A stretch of 64,000 nucleotides of DNA from Candidatus Sacchlamyda saccharinae (GCA_030408505.1 JAUHQI010000004.1:434001-498000), one strand, 5' to 3'. Positions 39,088 through 47,505 are shown, counted from the stretch's first letter. Notes: generated from the letters alone by a model not told the origin. A program made the numbers and translations.

Positions 39088-39618
39088 GTGGCCATTCATT
39101 TCGAAAATTTGAAGAAAGACCAAGATGAAATGGTAAAAAAATGGCTCCGCCAAGATTATGTCTCAAAATTTTGGTATGGAGTAGGTCTTGAAAATACCTT
39201 CAAGTCTATTTCCCGGTTTGTTAACGGAGAAGAGAAGTTGTACACACTCTGGATTGCCTATGATGGATCTAAACCCTTCGGGTACCTCATGGTTTCCAAA
39301 GTTGACCTCGAAAAAGATCAGTTCTTTGCTAGACACCTGTCTCCAACATCAAAAGCAATTACTCTTGACCTTCTGATTGGGGATCCCGACTACTTAGGGA
39401 AGGGCTTAAGCCATCAAATGATTAGGGAATTACTCTTGCAAAAATACAGTAACATGACAGACGTCCTTATTGACCCTGGTACAAATAACTCTAAGGCGAT
39501 TCATGTGTATGAAAAAGCGGGGTTTAAAAAACTCGAAGAATTTACACCAGATTGGGATCCTTCTCACCCTTGCATACTAATGCATCTAAAGATGGAAAAT
39601 TTGAAATGCAGCAAGTAG
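39088..39618 (+). CDS. GNAT acetyltransferase, aminoglycoside 6'-N-acetyltransferase-like
   Basis: The 176-residue product starts at GTG 39088 (GAGG upstream). It matches the AAC(6') branch of GNAT enzymes: ITLDLLIGDPDYLGKGLSHQ (acetyl-CoA loop), LIDPGTNNSKAIHVYEKAGF and the WDPSHPCILMHL end. Whether an aminoglycoside is the true substrate is unknown; siderophore and other amine acetylases are related. It is the first gene after the tRNA repeat region. Confidence 0.8.
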   Translation: MAIHFENLKKDQDEMVKKWLRQDYVSKFWYGVGLENTFKSISRFVNGEEKLYTLWIAYDGSKPFGYLMVSKVDLEKDQFFARHLSPTSKAITLDLLIGDPDYLGKGLSHQMIRELLLQKYSNMTDVLIDPGTNNSKAIHVYEKAGFKKLEEFTPDWDPSHPCILMHLKMENLKCSK

Positions 39619-39668
39619 ATTTCACTGGCACCGAAATCTCTGTTCGCAGAGATACCCAAGGATTTAAA
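39545..39668 (+). repeat. 124-bp direct repeat, copy 1
   Basis: This block covers the end of the acetyltransferase gene and the start of the next small gene. It recurs at 43912-44035 with 3 mismatches. The copies flank the transketolase and VOC-EVE-MarR genes. Confidence 0.9.
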
Positions 39669-39788
39669 GAAAAAAAGGAAGCTGCAAAATCTGGTGGGGC
39701 TATTGCTGGCAATGCCCGCAAAGAGTTAGAGGAGAAAAGTGGTCGCAAAGTAGTCAGTTTCTTAAATTCGACAATCGAGGAAAAATGA
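39606..39788 (+). CDS. Small protein with BRO/antirepressor-like C-terminal motif
   Basis: The 60-residue product starts MQQVDFTGTEISV and ends with AAKSGGAIAGNARKELEEKS then GRKVVSFLN. The latter resembles the C-terminal motif of BRO-type phage antirepressors. The body of such a protein is missing, so this may be a remnant or a stand-alone small protein. It overlaps the acetyltransferase end and the transketolase start (ATGA). Confidence 0.5.
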   Translation: MQQVDFTGTEISVRRDTQGFKEKKEAAKSGGAIAGNARKELEEKSGRKVVSFLNSTIEEK

Positions 39789-41692
39789 TCTTAGAAAAAA
39801 TCGCGGCTGCAATCAGGCTTCTTACCATTGATGCAGTAGAGCAAGCTGGATCTGGACATCCAGGTCTACCTTTGGGATGTGCTGAAATTGGAGCTTATTT
39901 GTTCGGTGAATTTTTACACTTTGATCCAAAGTTTCCAAAATGGCCAGAAAGAGACCGACTTATCCTTTCCGCAGGACACGGCTCTCTTTGGCTCTACAGC
40001 TGCCTTCATTTAGCTGGTTTTTCTGTTTCCATTGAAGATATCAAAAAATACAGACAACTGCATTCGAAAACACCAAGTCACCCCGACATAACGAAAACTG
40101 AAGGAGTAGAAGCCACAACCGGACTTGATGGGCAAGGCATCGGGTTTGCTGTTGGACAAGCTCTAGCTCTTAAAAAATTAGACCTCGCTTCAAAAGTTGT
40201 TGTACTCTGCGGAGATGGTGACCTTATGGAAGGGGTTGCTTATGAAGCCTGCTCACTTGCTGGGCACTTAACTCTTGATAACCTCATTCTCATTTACGAC
40301 TGCAATCAGACCACATTAGATGGCTACGTAAATGAGGCTTTTTCTGAAAATATCCCTCTTCGTTTTAGTTCCCAAAACTGGGAAGTTTTAGAAATCGATG
40401 GTCATAATATTGAAGAAATTCGAAATGCCATTGCTCCTTTGCGGGGTAGGCAAGAGCGCCCTACCCTCATTATTGCAAACACACAAATTGGGTATGGCTC
40501 TCCAAATAGAGCAAAGACGCCTCTTGCGCATGGACAGCCACTTGGAGCTGAAGAGGCTAGATTAACAAAAACGGCTTTGAGCCTTAGTCAAACGCCATTT
40601 GCTATTGATCCAGAAGTATACGCTTTTTTTCAAAAACAACCGAGTAAGGGATACAATCCTCCTCCAATGACTATTGAGGATCTCGAGAAAACTCTTCTGA
40701 ATGTATCGATCCCCTCACCCATTGCAGGAAGATGGGCTTCTCACAAGGTCCTTCAGGTGTTAACGAAACAGATCGAAGCTCTTATCGGAGGATCTGCTGA
40801 TCTCTCATCTTCCGATGGGACTTACCTAAATGATGAAGATTTTGTACGATCCGGACATTTCAAACCCAGAAATATTAAGTTCGGTGTTAGAGAGTTTGCT
40901 ATGGCCTCTATGGCAGCTGGAATGGCACAAGCAGGCTCAATCATCCCATTTATCGGTACCTTCCTCTCTTTTGTCGATTACATGAAAAGCGCCATTAGAA
41001 TGACCTCACTTATGAAGTTGCAAGTCATATATCAACTCACTCATGACTCTATTTTTATAGGACACGATGGTCCTACACATCAACCCATTGAGCAATTAGC
41101 TGCGTTGCGTGCCATTCCCGGTTTATTGGTAATTCGCCCAGCCGATAGCCACGAAGTAAAGATGGCATGGATCGCAGCTCTAGGGTCGCAAGGGCCCACT
41201 GCAATTGTGTTATCAAGACAGCCACTTCCAGCTCTTGCTAGTCACTCTTTTGCGAAAGGACTGGGCAGAGGAGCTTATATTATCCAGAAAGAATCAAGTG
41301 AACACGTAGACTATCTTTTAATTGCCACAGGATCAGAAGTGTCGCTGGCACTTGAAGTTGCACAAGAGCTAGGAGGAACTACCCGGGTCGTTTCTATGCC
41401 CTCGTGGGAATTATTCGAAAAACAACCTCAAAGCTATAAACAAGACCTCTTACAGGGAAAGATGAAAGTAAGTATCGAAGCTGGCTGCGATCAAGGATGG
41501 CATAAATATATCGGATCAGATGGACTCGCCATCTCTTTAAGCTCTTTTGGAGAATCGGGATCACCTGATGACCTAGCGAAATACTTTGGATTCACAAAAT
41601 CTGCAATCATTGAAAATATGAAGTCACATGAGCAAACCCATCACTGTGGCACACCCATAGCCTGTTTTTCTCAAACAACCTCAAATTTCTAA
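39785..41692 (+). CDS. tkt: Transketolase
   Basis: The 635-residue product has all transketolase regions: SGHPGLPLGCAEIGAYLF at the start, the thiamine pyrophosphate motif GDGDLMEGVAYEA...IYDCNQ, a pyrimidine domain with REFAMASMAAGMA and THDSIFIGHDGPTHQPIEQL, and a C-terminal domain. It joins tal in the non-oxidative pentose phosphate pathway. It is slightly shorter than the usual 660 residues. Lying among resistance-type genes and repeats, it may be a second or transferred copy; the rest of the genome is needed to tell. Confidence 0.93.
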   Translation: MILEKIAAAIRLLTIDAVEQAGSGHPGLPLGCAEIGAYLFGEFLHFDPKFPKWPERDRLILSAGHGSLWLYSCLHLAGFSVSIEDIKKYRQLHSKTPSHPDITKTEGVEATTGLDGQGIGFAVGQALALKKLDLASKVVVLCGDGDLMEGVAYEACSLAGHLTLDNLILIYDCNQTTLDGYVNEAFSENIPLRFSSQNWEVLEIDGHNIEEIRNAIAPLRGRQERPTLIIANTQIGYGSPNRAKTPLAHGQPLGAEEARLTKTALSLSQTPFAIDPEVYAFFQKQPSKGYNPPPMTIEDLEKTLLNVSIPSPIAGRWASHKVLQVLTKQIEALIGGSADLSSSDGTYLNDEDFVRSGHFKPRNIKFGVREFAMASMAAGMAQAGSIIPFIGTFLSFVDYMKSAIRMTSLMKLQVIYQLTHDSIFIGHDGPTHQPIEQLAALRAIPGLLVIRPADSHEVKMAWIAALGSQGPTAIVLSRQPLPALASHSFAKGLGRGAYIIQKESSEHVDYLLIATGSEVSLALEVAQELGGTTRVVSMPSWELFEKQPQSYKQDLLQGKMKVSIEAGCDQGWHKYIGSDGLAISLSSFGESGSPDDLAKYFGFTKSAIIENMKSHEQTHHCGTPIACFSQTTSNF

Positions 41693-41743
41693 AATTGAAA
41701 TGAATCCTATAATACTTCTATTGTTGTCCTGAGAGAAAATCAC

Positions 41744-41855
41744 CAATTCAATTCCTCAGATCTTCTGCAAAAAGCATAACACCATAAAGCTCCGTGTTCT
41801 TTTGGTTACCAAGAACATAAAACCCAAAGCCAGAATAATCAATTGACTCGTTTAG
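41744..41855. repeat. Repeat copy B, contains promoter
   Basis: Bases 41744-41765 are identical to 38478-38499, and a CGTTTAG block at the right end also matches copy A. The middle differs and includes a 7-bp hairpin (TGTTCTT/AAGAACA). The right end supplies the -35 box of the VOC-EVE-MarR operon. No gene lies in 41693-41904. Confidence 0.55.
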
Positions 41856-41871
41856 TACGCATACGTACAAT
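41843..41871 (+). promoter_or_regulatory. Promoter of the VOC-EVE-MarR operon
   Basis: TTGACT (41843-41848) and TACAAT (41866-41871) are spaced by 17 bp, each 5 of 6 to consensus. An AGGAG ribosome-binding site and ATG at 41905 follow. Confidence 0.7.
41855..41868. promoter_or_regulatory. Candidate MarR operator
   Basis: An inverted repeat GTACG-4-CGTAC overlaps the spacer and -10 box of the operon promoter. A MarR regulator is encoded third in the operon, so this is a plausible autoregulatory site. Confidence 0.4.
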
Positions 41872-41904
41872 GTAAGCATCACAACTCAACTCAGGAGAAT
41901 TTAT

Positions 41905-42279
41905 ATGTTTACACCCAGTTTAGGCTTTACCCTCCTCTTTGTCTCAAACCCTAAAAAAAGTGGCCTATTTTACCAAGAAGTTCTGGGCATTAAACCGATT
42001 GAAGAGTCCCCAACATTTGTTATGTTTGCTCTCAAAAATAGCGTAATGCTTGGCCTCTGGTCTAAACACACAGCCGAACCTCGGGTAGATGCACCTGCAG
42101 GCGCACTTGAAATATGCTTTCCATCTGATGATGTGGATGCTTTATATGAGCAGTGGGGCAAAATGAACATGACAATTGCTCAGAAACCAACAGACATGGA
42201 TTTTGGTCGCACTTTTGTCATTCTTGACCCTGATGGACACAGAATAAGGGCATACAAACTTCATGAGGGTCGAAAATGA
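41905..42279 (+). CDS. VOC superfamily protein (glyoxalase/bleomycin resistance-like)
   Basis: The 124-residue product has the paired beta-alpha-beta-beta-beta VOC layout: LLFVSNPKKSGLFYQEVLGI near the start and FVILDPDGHRIRAYKL at the end. It could be a metal-dependent lyase or a drug-binding protein. Its stop overlaps the next start by 4 bp (ATGA). Confidence 0.88.
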   Translation: MFTPSLGFTLLFVSNPKKSGLFYQEVLGIKPIEESPTFVMFALKNSVMLGLWSKHTAEPRVDAPAGALEICFPSDDVDALYEQWGKMNMTIAQKPTDMDFGRTFVILDPDGHRIRAYKLHEGRK

Positions 42280-42692
42280 CACGATATTGGATAGGAGTCG
42301 CATCCAAAGAGCACGTGCAAAGAGGCGTATTAGGGGGATTTGCTCAGGTCTGCCACGGCAAAGCAGGCCCATTAAATCGAATGAAGGAAGGCGATTGGAT
42401 TATCTACTATTCCCCAAATAACAAATTTAAACAGAAAGAGCCTTGTCAATCTTTTACTGCAATAGGACAAATCAAATATGGTGATCCCTATTCATTTGCA
42501 ATGAGTGAAGACTTTATTCCTTGGCGTCGCAACGTCTCTTTTATCGAATCATGCGATGTTCCTATCCAACAACTTTTAGAGGAGCTATCTTTTATCAAAG
42601 ATACGAAAAAATGGGGATTCCCTTTTAGACGAGGCTGCTTTGAAATTTCACAAAGAGATTTCCAAACCATTGCCAAAGCGATGGGGGTTTAG
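42276..42692 (+). CDS. EVE domain protein
   Basis: The 138-residue product matches EVE/PUA-like proteins of the UPF0310 type: RYWIGVASKEHVQRGVLGGF, QVCHGKAGPLNRMKEGDWII and the aromatic YYSPNN. EVE domains bind modified bases in RNA or DNA. In other bacteria small EVE proteins of this kind often sit beside VOC or regulatory genes. It is followed directly by the MarR gene. Confidence 0.88.
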   Translation: MTRYWIGVASKEHVQRGVLGGFAQVCHGKAGPLNRMKEGDWIIYYSPNNKFKQKEPCQSFTAIGQIKYGDPYSFAMSEDFIPWRRNVSFIESCDVPIQQLLEELSFIKDTKKWGFPFRRGCFEISQRDFQTIAKAMGV

Positions 42693-43172
42693 GTGAAAAA
42701 TATAAATTTTAATGAGATCAGCATTCACGATTCTCCCGATCAAAGTCCGGGATTTCTTTTGTGGCATGTTAGTACAACATGGCGTGGCTCCATCGAAAAA
42801 ACGCTTAAACCATTAGGTCTCACCCATCCCCAATTTGTCATTTTGGCTACTTTAGGCTGGCTAACTCGAAATGGAGAGAGAGTCACACAAGCTGCTATTG
42901 GTAAAACGGCTGGACTTGATCCCAATACTGTTTCTCAAATCATAAGAGGACTTGAGCAAAAAGAATTCATCTTTCGAGAGAAATCTTCTGACGGAAGAGC
43001 TAAGAATCCCATTCTGACCGTCCAAGGTTCTGTTACCCTTAAAAAAGCAATGCCTGCTGTTGAAGCCAAAGATACAGAATTTTTTCATAAGCTTACACAT
43101 CGAGAAATGGAGTACATGCTCGATACCTTCCAAAAACTACTAATGAAAGATCAAGCGGAAATAGAGCAATGA
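42693..43172 (+). CDS. MarR family transcriptional regulator
   Basis: The 159-residue product starts at GTG 42693, directly after the EVE stop. It has a MarR winged helix: LTHPQFVILATLGWLTRNGE, KTAGLDPNTVSQIIRGLEQK (recognition helix) and the wing REKSSDGRAKNPILTVQG. Probably it represses its own operon. It overlaps the truncated phosphotransferase gene (ATGA). Confidence 0.9.
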   Translation: MKNINFNEISIHDSPDQSPGFLLWHVSTTWRGSIEKTLKPLGLTHPQFVILATLGWLTRNGERVTQAAIGKTAGLDPNTVSQIIRGLEQKEFIFREKSSDGRAKNPILTVQGSVTLKKAMPAVEAKDTEFFHKLTHREMEYMLDTFQKLLMKDQAEIEQ

Positions 43173-43363
43173 AAAAAGCATCTATAACCATCGACGTTTC
43201 CCTTGTACATTGTTTAGTTACTTCTCAATTCCCTAAGTGGGCTGAGCTTGCGATTACTCCTGTTGCATGCAGTGGCTGGGATAATTATACGTTACATCTT
43301 GGAGAGGACATGCTGACTCAGATGCCCAGTAGCGAAGAATACGCGGCCCAAAAACCTCATTGA
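43169..43363 (+). pseudogene. Truncated phosphotransferase (APH-like) gene
   Basis: The first 60 codons match the N-terminus of the intact phosphotransferase at 45847 (AELAITPVACSGWDNYTLHL versus GELAITPVACNGWDNNTFHL). The frame breaks right after SSEEYAAQ, where a transposase remnant begins. The catalytic part is missing, so the gene is dead. Confidence 0.85.
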
Positions 43364-43799
43364 GAAGAGATCTGTAACAGATCTGGTATTCGATTCGATC
43401 GGCCTCAAAGTGTATGGTGCAAGAAACGATATGGTGGCAAAGCCAAATGGAAAAAACTCCATGTAGCAATGGATCCTAAGACAGGAAAACTCGTGCTTGC
43501 CGAATCAAGAAGAAGATATCCATGACACCAAACTTCTGGGCAAAGCCCTTAGACGAATCAATGACCAGAAAGGCGTTGTCCTCTTCGATGCAATCGCAGA
43601 AGGGAAGAACTGTTATGAGATCAACCAAAGGCACAATAAGAAGCTCATAACCCCGCCAAGCAAAAGAGCTATCCTAAGAAAAGAGCCTATCTACAAAGAC
43701 CAAAACGAAGCACTCAGGATCTTCAAAGGGTTAATCTTGCCAGATCTATTTGGAGCAAACTTAGTAGATATAGCAAAAGGAGCGCCATATAGAGTCTGA
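43364..43799 (+). mobile_element. IS5-like transposase remnant
   Basis: Translation in shifting frames gives LVFDSIGLKVYGA, then KAKWKKLHVAMDPKTGKLVL, then DAIAEGKNCYEINQRHNKKL with ITPPSKRA. These fit the catalytic core of DDE transposases of the IS5 type. At least two frameshifts and the loss of the N-terminus make it inactive. The longest intact piece is 43497-43799. Insertion of this element probably cut the phosphotransferase gene upstream. Bases 43800-43911 hold no gene. Confidence 0.75.
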
Positions 43800-43911
43800 A
43801 GGCGATGATCTTGAATACTCTAAAAGAAGCAGAAAAAGCCGCCTGAAAGGCAGCTTAAAGTAGTCATGCGAAGTTAAGCTGCTTCACGAAATGGAGTTAT
43901 GCAACACACCT

Positions 43912-44035
43912 CACCAGATTGGGATCCTTCTCACCCTTGCATACTAATGCATCTAAAGATGGAAAATTTGAAATGCAGCAAGTAGATTTCACTGGCACCG
44001 AAATCTCTGTTCAAAGAGATGCCCAAGGATTTAAA
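43912..44035 (+). repeat. 124-bp direct repeat, copy 2
   Basis: Near-identical to 39545-39668 (3 mismatches). The copied start of the small antirepressor-like gene (ATG at 43973) runs into a different sequence and stops after 40 codons, so this copy is non-functional. Confidence 0.9.
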
Positions 44036-44054
44036 AAACAAATTAATTCCCTCA

Positions 44055-44696
44055 CTACTTACTTACTTCAAATGAAGCATTCATACGTTTTTTAAGTGCA
44101 GCGACCATTTCCTTAGGAGCCTTTTCAGGCGAACCTGTGTTAAATGGCGGCGCTGGGTCGTATTCAAGTCCTAGCTGTAATGTTTGAGCAACTTGTAATC
44201 CTGCAGCTTTTTCAGTTAGAGCAAGAGCCATATCTATTCCTGCCGACACACCTGCCGCAGTCATCACTTTTCCATCTACTACCACTCGCTCATGGACAGG
44301 TTTAGCGCCCCACTTCTGAAGGCGCTCGTGTGCAGCCCAATGAGTTGTTGCTTTTACACCCTTAAGGATGCCCGAAGCGCCTAAAATTAAACTGCCCGTA
44401 CAAACTGACGTAGTCCACAATGTTGTAGTATGAATAGATGCAACCCACTGCAATATTTCAGGAAAATTTTCCAATGAAGTTGCGCTCCCTGCCCCAGGAA
44501 TAACTAAGATGTCGGCATGCGAAATCTCAGACAATGGCACTTCAGAATTTAAAAAAAGCCCCGAATCTGTATTAACAAGACCTGTATTTAAAGCAGCTCT
44601 TTGAACGGTAGCGTTTGGAATCCGAGATAGGATTTCAAGTGGTCCAACAGCATCTAATGCCGTCATTCCTTCATAAAATAAAAAAACGATTTTCAT
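44055..44696 (-). CDS. DJ-1/PfpI family protein (isonitrile hydratase-like)
   Basis: The 213-residue product has the family's fold signatures: KIVFLFYEGMTALDAVGPLE, the LVIPGAGSA loop, and the nucleophile cysteine in TTSVCTGSLILGASGIL followed by TTHW. This TTHW and DAVGP pattern is close to isonitrile hydratase-type and GlxA-type members. The substrate is unknown. It stands alone on the minus strand. Confidence 0.87.
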   Translation of the reverse strand: MKIVFLFYEGMTALDAVGPLEILSRIPNATVQRAALNTGLVNTDSGLFLNSEVPLSEISHADILVIPGAGSATSLENFPEILQWVASIHTTTLWTTSVCTGSLILGASGILKGVKATTHWAAHERLQKWGAKPVHERVVVDGKVMTAAGVSAGIDMALALTEKAAGLQVAQTLQLGLEYDPAPPFNTGSPEKAPKEMVAALKKRMNASFEVSK

Positions 44697-44894
44697 AACT
44701 TACTCCACTAACCTAAGTTAATCGAAGGGAATTGTATCAGTTTTGAGTTTTATGTGTGGGCCAATTTTCACCAATTTTACTGCAAAATTTTACCACTCAA
44801 AACCACTGATGACCATTGTTGAAAATTCTTTTAGCGGCTATCCTTTTTGTAGTTTTTGGAAATTCCTTGTGATCGATATATAAGTAGCTTACTA

Positions 44895-45788
44895 ATGAAA
44901 ACGACATTTAAATACGAATTTTTTAGAAGGATCCTTCATGAGATCTTTCAGGGATCTGAATATTCCGTCATCGCTCCCTACGGATTTGAACTGTTAGAGG
45001 AAGCTCGTCCTCCATGGCCTCGCCGACATTATATTGCTATCGGATACCCTCGTAACTGGAGTCGCAAAAAAGCTGAAAAAAAAGTGGTGTTTAAGATTTC
45101 TGAGATGATTGAAACACTCAGGAGAAAATACCCCGAATTTTTTCAAAGACTTGTATTTGTAGAAATCCATAGAGGACGTCCATGGATATTATTCGACAGT
45201 TGCGATGAAATAGATAGTTGTTCTAATACGATACATGTTGATCTATTTCCAGCTGTACAATCAATTTCAACTCACTATGCACGATATATTTTGTGTTTAT
45301 TTGGAGGGATCAAAGAGGGCAATCTAAACCTCCCTGAAATTCGAGAATTTTCATTATCTAAAACGAGACGTAATCGCTTTTTTCAAGAATATGTGATGTG
45401 CGATGCATTATTTCGAAAAATGGATATTGGTTCTTTCTCTACAACACCTGAAGAATTTGAACTATCGAAACAGCTTTTCGAAGAACTTAGATTTCAAGAA
45501 ATTTCAGAAATTATTCCAATGATTCCGACTAAACAGATCAAAATGAAACCTATTGAAAAAGAAATCTGTGAACATTTGATTTTTCCAAGACTTGCAAAAA
45601 TGCGCGGTCTTTTGGAGCAACGGGGACAAAAAAATGGGATCCAATTAATCTGCGAAACATATTTTGATGATGGTCTCAACCGTTTGATCCAGGTGAAGAT
45701 TAGTGAAAAAGATTATCGACATGCAGTAGGCATTATCAAAAACACTTACCATATGGGAAACATTGAATTTGCCACGTCTCTCTCCTAG
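44895..45788 (+). CDS. Hypothetical protein
   Basis: Start set at ATG 44895 (MKTTFKYEFFRRILHEIFQG); an in-frame TTG lies at 44856 without good support. The 297-residue product is soluble and rich in charged and aromatic residues, with no signal peptide or membrane helix. RRHYIAIGYPRNWSRKKAEK and HRGRPWILFDSCDEIDS are conspicuous but I do not recognise them. Base composition is more AT-rich than the core genes, which suggests transfer. Confidence 0.65.
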   Translation: MKTTFKYEFFRRILHEIFQGSEYSVIAPYGFELLEEARPPWPRRHYIAIGYPRNWSRKKAEKKVVFKISEMIETLRRKYPEFFQRLVFVEIHRGRPWILFDSCDEIDSCSNTIHVDLFPAVQSISTHYARYILCLFGGIKEGNLNLPEIREFSLSKTRRNRFFQEYVMCDALFRKMDIGSFSTTPEEFELSKQLFEELRFQEISEIIPMIPTKQIKMKPIEKEICEHLIFPRLAKMRGLLEQRGQKNGIQLICETYFDDGLNRLIQVKISEKDYRHAVGIIKNTYHMGNIEFATSLS

Positions 45789-45846
45789 TCCTAAGTAAGT
45801 GAAATATGATAGATTAGGGTAGCAGTCTGAAATGGAAAGAATAAAA

Positions 45847-46728
45847 ATGAACATTTCCAACATAGATATCGACCTATGTCACCAATTAATCAAAGAACAA
45901 TTCCCTCAATGGGGCGAGCTTGCGATTACTCCTGTTGCATGCAATGGCTGGGACAATAATACGTTTCACCTTGGAAATGAAATGCTAATTCGCATGCCCT
46001 GTAGCGAAGAATATGCAGCGCAAGTTGAAAAAGAGCAGTGCTGGCTACCAAAGCTAGGCCCATCGCTCCCCTTAGAAATCCCTTCTCCCCTCGCCCTTGG
46101 GTTGCCAGCAAAAGGATATCCCTGGCATTGGTCCATTTACCGTTGGATTCCTGGAGAAAGTGCAGCGCCGGGCAATATAAAAGATTTACTTGAGTTTGCT
46201 AAAACGCTCGCAAACTTTCTCAAAGCCCTTCAATCCATTGATCCCACAGGGGGACCTCCACCGGGACAACACAGTTTTCATCGAGGAGGCACTTTGTCAA
46301 CATACGACACTGAGGTTCAAAAAGCCCTCTCTCTCCTCAAAGAGCGGATCGATGTCAAAACAGCCTCTCAAATCTGGAAAGCGGCCATTTCGACAACCTG
46401 GCAAGGCAAACCGGTGTGGGTCCATGGAGATATCAGCACGGGTAATCTATTAGTTGAAGGAGGAACGCTTACCGCTGTTATTGACTTTGGTCAACTTGCA
46501 GTTGGCGATCCCGCTTGCGATCTTGCTATCGCATGGACGCTGTTTCAAGGTAGGAGCCGTAAACTCTTTCAAAAACACCTTGGCCTAGACAAAGATACCT
46601 GGAATAGAGCTAAGGGCTGGGCTTTATGGAAAGCTTTGATCACTGCAGCTGGATTGACTAGCCCCAATAATTTTGAGTCTAAACAGAGTTGGACTATCCT
46701 TGGTCAACTCATTGATGAGAACATTTGA
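45847..46728 (+). CDS. Aminoglycoside phosphotransferase-like kinase
   Basis: The ATG at 45847 has GGAAAG 8 bp upstream; the ATG at 45832 overlaps that site. The 293-residue product has the kinase catalytic loop VWVHGDISTGNLLV and the metal-binding VIDFGQLAVGDPACDLA. WSIYRWIPGES is the usual hinge-side motif. It could phosphorylate an aminoglycoside or a related small molecule. Its first part is duplicated in the dead copy at 43169. The next gene starts 3 bp later. Confidence 0.85.
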   Translation: MNISNIDIDLCHQLIKEQFPQWGELAITPVACNGWDNNTFHLGNEMLIRMPCSEEYAAQVEKEQCWLPKLGPSLPLEIPSPLALGLPAKGYPWHWSIYRWIPGESAAPGNIKDLLEFAKTLANFLKALQSIDPTGGPPPGQHSFHRGGTLSTYDTEVQKALSLLKERIDVKTASQIWKAAISTTWQGKPVWVHGDISTGNLLVEGGTLTAVIDFGQLAVGDPACDLAIAWTLFQGRSRKLFQKHLGLDKDTWNRAKGWALWKALITAAGLTSPNNFESKQSWTILGQLIDENI

Positions 46729-46731
46729 ATC

Positions 46732-47319
46732 ATGAAAAAATTTAATTTATCATGGAATGAAATTTGGCCTATCGCAAACATATTGAATGAGGTATGCCAT
46801 GGCATAGATATCGATATTCAGTCTGAAATTGGATTTTCTTATGAAGAAGTGTACAAATTACTAACCAAACTACATTATTATAAAGACGAGAAACACCAGC
46901 CAAATAAAAAAAACGTAATCGAATTTCACGATGACGAAATTCTCATCTTGAAAAGATCCCTGCAAGTGGCCGCAGAAGAGATCAGCAGACACTTTCAAAC
47001 ACGGGTTGGTGTGACTTTAGAGGAATTAATAGACAACCCGATTTTTCACAACGAGATTGACTTGCGAACTTTAGCGAATAAACAATCTACGAAAAACGAA
47101 AAATTCGAGCACTATCTACAAGACTTAATATCCTTCATCAAAGAAGAGGCAAAAGAGGCAAAACTAAACAAAACCAAAACGCCTTCAGATTTTAATAAAG
47201 GCCATCTCATGGCTTATTATGAGGTGATTTCCCTGATGAAGGAGCAGGCAATCGTTTTTGATATAGACCAAGAAGAACTTGGCCTAAGCGATATCAAACC
47301 TGAATCAGATCTACTTTAG
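46732..47319 (+). CDS. Hypothetical helical protein, possibly shortened by a stop
   Basis: The 195-residue product is soluble and helical, with no known motif. After the TAG at 47317-47319 the same frame stays open for 23 more codons (EELNKAGFSDSDVLLRKKVS) to a TGA. This suggests the gene was once longer, or that the stop is sometimes read through. It follows the phosphotransferase gene by 3 bp. Confidence 0.65.
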   Translation: MKKFNLSWNEIWPIANILNEVCHGIDIDIQSEIGFSYEEVYKLLTKLHYYKDEKHQPNKKNVIEFHDDEILILKRSLQVAAEEISRHFQTRVGVTLEELIDNPIFHNEIDLRTLANKQSTKNEKFEHYLQDLISFIKEEAKEAKLNKTKTPSDFNKGHLMAYYEVISLMKEQAIVFDIDQEELGLSDIKPESDLL

Positions 47320-47382
47320 GAGGAACTGAATAAAGCCGGATTTTCAGATTCAGATGTGCTTTTGAGAAAAAAAGTCAGTGAA

Positions 47383-47505
47383 TTATGAATAAGGTCCTTT
47401 TTGCTGGTTCCTATTGGGCGAGTGGGTGATACAGATACTTTCGATCAATCGATAGATCGAATCGAGGTCCCCATACGTGTCACCCACCAGTACAATTTTC
47501 TGCAT
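47383..47505 (-). pseudogene. Metallophosphoesterase gene remnant
   Basis: The 40-codon frame reads MQKIVLVGDTYGDLDSIYRL, then IES and a segment HSPNRNQQKG. It matches the start of the intact gene at 57059-58036 (MLKILLVSDTHGDLDSINRL, HSPFRNQLKD) with about 35 residues deleted between. The metal-binding histidine of DTHGD is changed to tyrosine. The ATG overlaps the stop of the upstream repeat gene (TAATG), as in the intact pair. Confidence 0.85.

Noticed and set aside
43497-43799. Separate 100-residue gene
   Set aside because: It is the last piece of the frameshifted DDE transposase remnant that starts at about 43364.
44739-44803. 9-bp inverted repeat upstream of the DJ-1 and hypothetical genes
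   Set aside because: Arms are 46 bp apart and AT-rich; no link to a promoter or terminator can be supported.
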